A stretch of DNA of 13,286 nucleotides from Longimicrobium sp. (lineage in GTDB: Bacteria > Gemmatimonadota > Gemmatimonadetes > Longimicrobiales > Longimicrobiaceae), in NCBI GenBank assembly GCA_030446945.1, contig JAUJMI010000049.1:1-13286 (forward strand), given 5' to 3'. Positions 7,847 through 13,286 of the stretch are shown one piece after another (position 1 is the first letter of the stretch; every line of letters begins with the position of its first letter). Position numbers and translations under genes: made by a program. The notes beneath the pieces were generated by a model. The model was given only the letters and a program-made list of their open reading frames with translations, made no database searches and was not told the origin of the DNA.

Positions 7847-8626
7847 TCAGCGTGTGAACAGGCGCTTCCACAACGATGGGCGGCGGGCCAGGGGAGGAAC
7901 CACCTCCGGAGCCTCGTCCTGGAGCAGCCGGGCAGGATTCACCTCCATCAGGAGACGGCTCTGCTCGTCGCCGCCGCGGCGGAGGAGCTCCGCTCGCGCA
8001 TCGGCGATCGCGCACCTGCCGCGGGCGTGATAGTCGCTCGCGAGGTAATCCACCCACCCATGCTCCAGAAGCGTCCAGGCCGTTTTCTGCGCCCGTTCGC
8101 CGTACCGACCCAGCAGGGATCCGCAGTTTACCTGCAGGTGAGCCCCCGTGCGACGCCACTCCTCGGGGGCATCGAGCGCCGCGTGCAGATTGCCATAACG
8201 CTCCGGATGGGCAACGACCGGATTCCATCCGCGCATCTTCAGGTCGAAGAGTGCCTGAGAGGCGTTCGGAGGGACTTTCATGAAGGGAAACTCGACCAGG
8301 ACGAACCGGGTCCCCGCCAGTCGTGTCCGGAGATCGGAAAGGTCCGGCGTCGGGGTATCGAGCATCACCTCCGCTCCACGCGCGACCACAAGCTCCGGGA
8401 ATTCTGCCGCAGCCAGCTTCCGGAGCTCGTTCCACGCCGCATCCGTGCGCGCAAAGAAGTCTTCCAGCGCCGCGGGCCGCTCGGTCAGCGAACCGTTCAG
8501 GTGCGGGGTCGTTATGAGCCCGCGGATTCCCTGCCCTTGCATCGTGGCCAGCGCACCGCGCGACTCGTCCAGCGAAGTGGCACCGTCGTCTACCCCGGGC
8601 ACCAGATGGCTGTGCAGATCGATCAT
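7847..8626 (-). CDS. cpsB: CpsB/CapC/YwqE-type PHP-domain tyrosine-protein phosphatase
   Basis: Metal-dependent phosphatase that removes phosphate from the tyrosine cluster of polysaccharide co-polymerase kinases (Wzd/Wze, YwqD, Wzc-like), controlling chain length and export. The 259 residues match the family (about 245-255). All PHP metal-site elements are seen: MIDLHSHLVPGVDDGA with H5, H7 and D13/D14, ITTPHLNG with H42, ARGAEVML with E86, FVLVEFPF with E112, VAHPERY with H140 and R143, and ASDYH with D198 and H200. ATG at 8626-8624 gives the canonical N-terminus. The gene starts 52 bases after the wzi-like stop, so the two are likely cotranscribed. No cognate tyrosine kinase or co-polymerase gene is visible in the window; it should lie elsewhere in the locus or genome. 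CpsB types are best studied in Firmicutes but also occur in diderms. Confidence 0.93.
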   Translation of the reverse strand: MIDLHSHLVPGVDDGATSLDESRGALATMQGQGIRGLITTPHLNGSLTERPAALEDFFARTDAAWNELRKLAAAEFPELVVARGAEVMLDTPTPDLSDLRTRLAGTRFVLVEFPFMKVPPNASQALFDLKMRGWNPVVAHPERYGNLHAALDAPEEWRRTGAHLQVNCGSLLGRYGERAQKTAWTLLEHGWVDYLASDYHARGRCAIADARAELLRRGGDEQSRLLMEVNPARLLQDEAPEVVPPLARRPSLWKRLFTR

Positions 8627-8678
8627 AGAGCCCCGGTTCCCGGAACAGTCGGCCAGGGCCTCGCTCCGCCGGGTTTCC

Positions 8679-10751
8679 TCACAGCCCCGCGCGTGCGCCC
8701 ACGTGAACGCTGAGGTTGTATGCGTCGCGGTTGAAGTGGCGGTTCAGGTTGGCTGAACCGGTCACCCCGGCGGACAGGTCGAGCCGGCGACGGAACAGGA
8801 GCACTTCGCCCCCGAGGCTGTGTACGACCTCCGTGCCCCTTGGATGGACGGTCCCGGTCTCCAGGAAATCCCGCCCCTGCTCTCCGAGCCGCCCCCTCGT
8901 CCACGCCACGCTCCACCTCCCCCAGGGCCGGTACACGTCGGCGGCGAACACGGAGCCCCCCCCACCGTAGCCGAAGGGCGAGGCGAGGAGCTGCCCCCGG
9001 TGCGTGTGGCCCTGCCGCAGTGCGAAGTGCGAGTAGAGAGGCCCCTCCTGGCGCACGCGCGCGAGGTGCGAGGGCTGGGTGTTCTGAACCTCCCCGCGTA
9101 CGCTCACCATGCGCGCGGCGTCCGAGCGCCAGACCTTGCGGAAGCCCAGGGTGTAGCCACTCTGGTGGTCCGGCTCCAGCGCGAGGTCGAGCAGATCCCA
9201 GTTGTGGTCCTCGCGCCCGTACTCGCCGTAAAACTCCAGGCCCGCCGTGGGAACTACCCAGCGCGCGAACACCGACGCCAGCTGGTTGTCGTCCGCGGAC
9301 CTGTTGTCGGACCCTTGCCCGGTCTCGTCGAGCGACGCCTTCGTGATCCCCTCGAAAGCCTTGAGGAGCCCGAGCTCCCGCACCCCGTTCGCCGGCCACT
9401 CCACATGAAAAAATCGGGCCGCGCCGATCTCCAGCCCCTCGATTCCACGCGGAGAGAAGACACCCACGAAGCCCGTGGCGTAGCGCAGGCTAGCCGGTCC
9501 TTCGACAACCGAGTAGTCCGACTGCTCCAGTCGACCCCAGATTACCCGTCCGTGCACTCTGCCGAGGGGGGTCCTGACAGGCACCGAAGTTCCGGCGAAG
9601 GCGTGTGCGAACCCGCCTGCGTTGTTCCCCAGCAGCATCGGCAGGTCGTCGGCCGGCCCCCAGCTCTGGGCAGCGGTCGAAACTCCCGCGGCCAGGCCCA
9701 ACGCATCGAGGCGCAGCGTGCTCTCGCCCGGGTCCAGGCGGGTGTACGCGCCGTCACCGAAGCGCTGCGGAAGGTCGATAGAACCCGGATTGCTCCCGTC
9801 CGCGTAGGCCAGCCGTCCGCTCCGCCCGGTGGGCATCAGCTCGAAATCGCGGTTTTCGGCCCAGAAGAGGACCGGCTCCACGCGAAGGGAAAGCGGCCCC
9901 GCACGCAATGCGGCTCCCGCGCGGGCCGCGGCGGTGACCCCCCGCCCCGCCCACACGGGGCCGTCGTTCATCCCGTAGGGGAATCCCGAGTTGTACGCGA
10001 TCCGCGCCGTAGGCCTGAGGAGGACGGCGCGAAACCCGCTGGCGCTGTCATTCCGGAGGGCGAAGCGCCGCGACCACGGGTGTGCCTGGCCGGGGAGGAG
10101 CCGGTCCACCTCACGCGGAGACAGCCCACGGAGCGACCAGGGGTACAGCGCGCCGCCACCGCCCACTTGCAGTGTGCGGAGGTAACGCTCGATCTCGCTC
10201 CCCACCACCACCTCGTCGCGCCCGTCCAGGCGCGGCGCATGTGCGCGCGCTGCATCCTCTCCCACGGATGCGCCTCCTTCCGCCTCCCCGAGCGGCGGGG
10301 CAGGCGGAAGGAGGCGCGCCGGGCTACAAGCCTCGACCGGGCCAGAGAGGTGCTCCACGGGCGACAGGATGCCGATCCGCCGCCGCTCCTCTCCACCCCA
10401 ATCCCCCTGAAAGAGCGCGTCGCCGCCCAGTCCGGGGGTGAAGCCGCCCCGGAGCGGCTGGCCTCCTCCCGGAATTGGAGTTCTGCCCAGCCAGGCGTGG
10501 GGACGCTGCGCGCTGTCGCGAGCCGCCGCCATCCAGGTGGGGAGCGCCGAGCTCTCGTACCGGCGCCCGGGGGTGGCGCGAAGCGCCCCATGACGGAAAG
10601 CGCCGCTGCGGGATGCACGCAGGCAGCCCCCCCCCTCGATCGCCACCTCACCAACTCCCATCCGGAGCGGCGTACCGTCCTGGGCCGCGAGCCCGGGTGC
10701 GAAGGTGAGGACCCCGACGACGCCCCCAGCTACCAGCGCCGCCCGGCGCAT
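8679..10751 (-). CDS. Wzi-family capsule-assembly outer-membrane protein with long N-terminal insertion
   Basis: Predicted outer-membrane beta-barrel of the capsule_assembly_Wzi type; E. coli Wzi is a barrel that helps attach capsule to the cell surface. With ATG at 10751 the product has 690 residues and begins with a clean signal peptide (MRRAALVAGGVVGVLTFAPG, cleavage near LAA|Q). Conserved parts: VVVGSEIERYLRTL (about 181-194), NSGFPYGMNDGPVWAGRG (254-271), SWGPADDLPMLLGNN (363-377) with FAHAF after it, then many alternating strands such as ASVFARWVVPTAGLEFYGEYGRE. The window's second Wzi protein shares these blocks. About 155 residues between signal peptide and VVVGSE have no counterpart there, and contain a perfect hairpin and a G8 tract. 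Alternative starts are ATG 10784 and GTG 10853, the latter with GGAGG three bases upstream but a 34-residue run before the signal peptide. The family call is good; the N-terminus is uncertain. Confidence 0.82.
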   Translation of the reverse strand: MRRAALVAGGVVGVLTFAPGLAAQDGTPLRMGVGEVAIEGGGCLRASRSGAFRHGALRATPGRRYESSALPTWMAAARDSAQRPHAWLGRTPIPGGGQPLRGGFTPGLGGDALFQGDWGGEERRRIGILSPVEHLSGPVEACSPARLLPPAPPLGEAEGGASVGEDAARAHAPRLDGRDEVVVGSEIERYLRTLQVGGGGALYPWSLRGLSPREVDRLLPGQAHPWSRRFALRNDSASGFRAVLLRPTARIAYNSGFPYGMNDGPVWAGRGVTAAARAGAALRAGPLSLRVEPVLFWAENRDFELMPTGRSGRLAYADGSNPGSIDLPQRFGDGAYTRLDPGESTLRLDALGLAAGVSTAAQSWGPADDLPMLLGNNAGGFAHAFAGTSVPVRTPLGRVHGRVIWGRLEQSDYSVVEGPASLRYATGFVGVFSPRGIEGLEIGAARFFHVEWPANGVRELGLLKAFEGITKASLDETGQGSDNRSADDNQLASVFARWVVPTAGLEFYGEYGREDHNWDLLDLALEPDHQSGYTLGFRKVWRSDAARMVSVRGEVQNTQPSHLARVRQEGPLYSHFALRQGHTHRGQLLASPFGYGGGGSVFAADVYRPWGRWSVAWTRGRLGEQGRDFLETGTVHPRGTEVVHSLGGEVLLFRRRLDLSAGVTGSANLNRHFNRDAYNLSVHVGARAGL
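10270..10317. repeat. Perfect 16-bp inverted repeat inside the wzi-like gene
   Basis: GCGCCTCCTTCCGCCT (10270-10285) and AGGCGGAAGGAGGCGC (10302-10317) are exact reverse complements, separated by 16 bases. Those contain a further CCCC/GGGG pairing around a 7-base loop, so the whole 48 bases folds into one long GC-rich stem. On the minus strand it encodes roughly ARLLPPAPPLGEAEGGASVG, in the part of the protein that has no counterpart in the second Wzi protein. No T-run follows on either strand, so it is not a standard terminator. It resembles a REP-type palindromic element, but no second copy is visible in the window. Confidence 0.75.
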
Positions 10752-10856
10752 GCGCCCGAGCGCGGGTACGGAGCCAGCGCGCATCGGGTGGCGGAGGGAC
10801 GACGGTTCTGCGGTGCCTTCCGACGGCTCCACGCGGCGAGGGTAGCTGAGCACGAT

Positions 10857-10861
10857 CCTCC
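10857..10861 (-). promoter_or_regulatory. Shine-Dalgarno-like GGAGG upstream of the wzi-like gene
   Basis: GGAGG on the minus strand stands three bases before an in-frame GTG (10853-10851). Use of that start would put 34 residues before the MRRAAL signal peptide, which is long for an n-region. It is either the true initiation site or a chance match; it is recorded because it bears on the start choice. Confidence 0.35.
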
Positions 10862-11003
10862 AGTCAGAAAGAGTGCCGGGGGCATGGGCCCAAAGCGTCT
10901 GCCGGGTCACCACGGCGGAACCGCCTGCCCCGGCGTCCGCCGATGCGCCCGGTGCGGCTGCATGCTCGATCGGCCGGCCCGCCGCCGGCGCCCGCCGTGG
11001 CCG

Positions 11004-11861
11004 TCAGCCCCTTGCACCTTGCAGTACTCTGTATAGCGGAATCCGAACACGCCGGCCAAGCACCCACACCCGTAGGAGTATGCTCCACAATGCGGTCATC
11101 ACCCCACGCTGACCGAGCAGCACGGAATGCACGAGCAAAAGGGTGGCAATCAACGCGCGCCCCACTGCCTTCGTGACGCTTGGCAGCAGCCTGCGACCCC
11201 GTGGCCATCCCCCGCTCGCAGAAGTTGGCTCCGTCGCCCAAGCGGAAGGCAGCGCATGAAGAAGTGCGAATCGCCTCCGCCGGTGACACCGAAGGTCGGA
11301 TCGAATGGACCCCCCTCGCCCTACAGGAGCGACCGCGCGACCAGCGCGTTGTTCGTGCAGGCGGTGCTGAACGCGGTGCCTGTAGGAGGCCGCGTCGGCT
11401 GGAAGAAGCGACCTTTCGTCACCCATACCGGCACCCCTGCGGTACCGCGGAACCACCACCCCGCCCACCGCATCGGCACCGGAGCGTGCCTGCGCGTCGA
11501 GGAGGTGCTCCAGCCACTGCTGGTGCGCCACCTCTTCGTCGTCGAGGAGGGCCACGAACTTCGCGCCGTCCTGGAGCGAGGTCTGAACGGCCCGGTTCCG
11601 CGCAAGGGAGATGTTCCGAACCGGCTCCACCACGTACTGGAGCGGAACGGGAAAGTCGTTGTTGAATCCACCCACCACCGCGCGCGCGGCCGTCTTTGTC
11701 GACCACGACCACGAACACTTCGGCGGACCGCCGATGGAAAGTGATCTGTGCCAGACGCGCCAAAAGTGCCCTCAGCATCAGCGGCCGCCGGTACGTGGCG
11801 ACGCAGACCGCTACCCGAACCGGGGAGTGCGACGCCGCCGCCCCGGTGGACGGGGTTTCAC
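11004..11861 (-). pseudogene. Degenerate GT2-family glycosyltransferase, several frameshifts and a stop
   Basis: Remnants of one family-2 glycosyltransferase can be followed across all three minus-strand frames. Frame one: VRVAVCVATYRRPLMLRALL and FVVVVDKD. Near 11685-11700, in a CG-repeat run, homology moves to frame two: VVGGFNNDFPVPLQYVVEP, NISLARNRAV, FVALLDDEEV and GGVVVPRYR. Near 11442-11449 (AGGGG) it moves to frame three: VWVTKGRFFQPTRPPTGT and NALVARSLL, then an in-frame TAG at 11323-11321, then FDPTFGVTGGGDSHFFMR. The usual acidic/tryptophan block after this is missing, and homology resumes as AFRLGDGANFCERG in frame one and LLPSVTKAVGRALIATLLLVHS in frame two, ending at 11004. The original start is unclear; GTG at 11861 is a guess that needs a further shift. 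The combination of shifts, a stop and an internal loss favours true decay over read errors. The intact enzyme would have transferred a sugar in polysaccharide synthesis. Confidence 0.78.
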
Positions 11862-12019
11862 CCCCGGGAAGAACAGACGGTCCGACGGTATGCGGCCGAA
11901 AGGGCAAAGAGTCGCCGCGGATTCGGAAGGGATGGCAGATGGCAGCGTACGCGCTACCTGTAGACACCTGTACCGACCCCGGACCGCGATCGCACTCAGA
12001 GCTCCACGTTGCGGGGCGG

Positions 12020-12057
12020 TTGTTCCACAAAAGCCGGGTATGTTGTATAATACTACA
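12020..12057 (+). promoter_or_regulatory. Sigma-70-like promoter with near-palindrome over the -10, upstream of the second wzi gene
   Basis: TATAAT at 12046-12051 is a perfect -10 hexamer in a locally AT-rich patch of an otherwise GC-rich window, 43 bases before the ATG at 12095. The -35 is weak: TTGTTC at 12020-12025 with a 20-base spacer, or TTCCAC at 12023-12028 with 17. TGTTGTAT-A-ATACTACA (12041-12057) is an inverted repeat with seven of eight positions matching, so a dimeric regulator could bind over the -10. Start of transcription would be about 12058, giving a leader of about 37 bases. Confidence 0.55.
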
Positions 12058-12094
12058 CGACTTACACAGTGTCCACCCCTTCCGGACCGCTGCC

Positions 12095-13286
12095 ATGCTC
12101 TGCCGAGCCGCTCCCGCTGTTCTGCTCGTTGGGCTCGTTGCCCTTTCGGCGCCAGAGATTTGCGCCCAGTCCGCCGACACGGTACCCGGCTCTGCACCGG
12201 ACACGACGACACGCACGAGAAGCCAGGGCGGAGCTCTGGTGACGGTGGGGAGCCCTCTGGAAGACCGCTGGCGCCTGGACCAGCTCCTGGGACGCGCCGG
12301 AAGCGAAGGCTACCTCCTCCGTTCCCCCTCGAGCAGCACTCTCAGGGGTGGCGCGCGCCTGCGCGTGCTCGCGCCGGAGCTGGAGCTCGCCTCCAACTCC
12401 AAGATCCCATTCTCCGTTAACGATGGCGCAATGTGGGCGGGCCACGGCCTCAATGGCCGGGCGATGGCGGGGGTGGCGGCCGAAGCGGGAGCCCTGCGGG
12501 TGGTGCTGGCGCCCGAGTTCGTCTGGTCTGAGAACCTCGCCTTCGACGCTCTCCTCCCCGTCGGCTGGTCCCCCGAGCAGCGGGCAACCTTCTACGCTCC
12601 ATCGCTCGCGGGGCGCCACTCGGCGGATCTCCCGTTCCGCCCCGGCGACCGCTCCGTTCGGGGACTGTATCCGGGGCAGTCTTCGCTGTCGCTGACGGCG
12701 GGGCCGCTGGTGGCAGGTGCGGCGACTGAGAACCAGTGGTGGGGGCCGGGCGTACGCAACGCGATCTTGTTCAGCAACAATGCCGCCGGGTTTGCTCACC
12801 TGTTCGTCAGGACGGGGACGCCGATCCGCACGCGGGTCGGCGCCGTAGAGGCCAAGTGGCTTGTGGGAACGCTGAACGCGTCCGAGCAGTTCGCGTCTGG
12901 CTCAGAGTCCCACCGTTCGATCAGCGCCCTAGGCGTCACGGTGCAGCCCGCGCTCGCACCCGGGCTCACCGTGGGGCTCGCCCGCTCCGTGTACTCGCCC
13001 GTGGGCGGCACCGCGGCTGCCGCGGGCCGCTTTCTCGACGTGCTCGGACACTGGGGAGCGGGTCGCGACACGGTTGGGCGCCCCGCCGAGCAGATCCTCG
13101 CCCTGTCTGGCCGCTGGGTGGTGCCGGGGTACGGGGAAGTGTACGGTGAGTGGGCCCGCCGGGAGCTTCCCACTTCCTTCCGAGACCTCCTTGTCCAGCC
13201 GGAGCACTCCCAGGGGTTCGTCTTGGGAGCGCAGGCGGTGCGCGCGGTGCACCGGCGCTGGCCGAACCTGTTCCTGCCCGGCGAGC
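12095..13286 (+). CDS. Second Wzi-family outer-membrane protein, C-terminus beyond window edge
   Basis: An uninterrupted plus-strand frame runs from ATG at 12095 to the right edge (397 codons seen). It starts with a signal peptide, MLCRAAPAVLLVGLVALSAP, with likely cleavage at ICA|Q near residue 24. A short linker rich in threonine and serine follows, then VGSPLEDRWRLDQLL (51-65), NSKIPFSVNDGAMWAGHG (101-118), WWGPGVRNAILFSNNAAGF (215-233) and repeated amphipathic strands (LSGRWVVPGYGEVYGEWARRE). These blocks align with the first Wzi-like protein in the window, so the two are paralogues, but without the long N-terminal insertion. The role is predicted in outer-membrane attachment or passage of a surface polysaccharide. 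No Shine-Dalgarno is evident before the ATG. The gene diverges from the minus-strand cluster and from the GT2 pseudogene, with a promoter in the 233-base interval. The C-terminal barrel strands are outside the window. Confidence 0.85.
   Translation, partial: MLCRAAPAVLLVGLVALSAPEICAQSADTVPGSAPDTTTRTRSQGGALVTVGSPLEDRWRLDQLLGRAGSEGYLLRSPSSSTLRGGARLRVLAPELELASNSKIPFSVNDGAMWAGHGLNGRAMAGVAAEAGALRVVLAPEFVWSENLAFDALLPVGWSPEQRATFYAPSLAGRHSADLPFRPGDRSVRGLYPGQSSLSLTAGPLVAGAATENQWWGPGVRNAILFSNNAAGFAHLFVRTGTPIRTRVGAVEAKWLVGTLNASEQFASGSESHRSISALGVTVQPALAPGLTVGLARSVYSPVGGTAAAAGRFLDVLGHWGAGRDTVGRPAEQILALSGRWVVPGYGEVYGEWARRELPTSFRDLLVQPEHSQGFVLGAQAVRAVHRRWPNLFLPGE

Noticed and set aside
10270..10317. Long hairpin read as a terminator ending a separate upstream gene
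   Set aside because: The minus-strand frame is continuous through it, joins a signal peptide to the barrel, and no T-run follows the stem.
8820..11036. 738-codon open frame on the plus strand
   Set aside because: Antisense to the Wzi-like gene; no signal peptide, no recognisable motif, and Arg/Pro/Gly-rich composition. The minus strand has a signal peptide and blocks shared with a paralogue.
11811..12216. Minus-strand open frames reaching from the GT2 remnant to 12216
   Set aside because: They overlap the wzi promoter and start, have no Shine-Dalgarno or recognisable N-terminus, and GT2 similarity begins only near 11825.
1..13286. CRISPR arrays, tRNA/rRNA genes, insertion sequences, attachment sites
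   Set aside because: I looked for regularly spaced repeats, transposase motifs and cloverleaf-like segments and saw none.

Overview
The window is GC-rich throughout, with a codon pattern strongly biased to G/C at third positions. It carries an envelope or extracellular polysaccharide biosynthesis locus from a Gram-negative (diderm) bacterium: two genes encode outer-membrane Wzi-type beta-barrel proteins with signal peptides. Gene content and style would fit Gemmatimonadota or a similar environmental high-GC diderm. That placement is an inference, because the window holds no rRNA or other taxonomic marker.

Layout. Almost everything lies on the minus strand, so transcription runs right to left. 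In transcription order: a degenerate family-2 glycosyltransferase pseudogene (about 11861-11004); a long Wzi-family outer-membrane protein (10751-8679); a CpsB/YwqE-type PHP-domain tyrosine phosphatase (8626-7847); a 264-base gap; then a tight cluster of a WbpA-type UDP-GlcNAc 6-dehydrogenase (7582-6143), a GT4 glycosyltransferase (6102-4861), an extended SDR that is either a sugar epimerase or a UDP-glucuronate decarboxylase (4873-3896), a polyprenyl-phosphate GlcNAc-1-phosphate transferase fused to a CapD/WbaP-type membrane-Rossmann module (3890-1980), and a WbpP-type UDP-GlcNAc/GalNAc 4-epimerase (1983-946). After a 327-base gap without a convincing gene comes glucose-1-phosphate cytidylyltransferase rfbF, cut by the left edge (618-1). 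On the plus strand a second Wzi-family gene starts at 12095, behind a consensus -10 box, and runs off the right edge.

How the genes fit together (inference from families). The fused transferase would start the repeat unit by loading a HexNAc-1-phosphate onto undecaprenyl phosphate. WbpA plus the WbpP-type epimerase can convert UDP-GlcNAc to UDP-GlcNAcA and UDP-GalNAcA, suggesting an acidic polysaccharide. RfbF points to a CDP-glucose branch continuing past the left edge. The SDR may add a further sugar such as xylose, galactose or a derivative. The GT4 enzyme extends the chain, CpsB would tune a tyrosine-kinase-controlled export system, and the Wzi proteins would act at the outer membrane in surface attachment. 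No Wzx flippase, Wzy polymerase, Wza exporter or Wzc kinase is visible, so the locus continues outside the window.

Most notable: the domain fusion in the initiating transferase; the multiply broken GT2 gene between the two wzi genes; a perfect 16-bp inverted repeat in an unusual N-terminal insertion of the first Wzi protein; and a near-palindrome over the -10 box of the second wzi gene.
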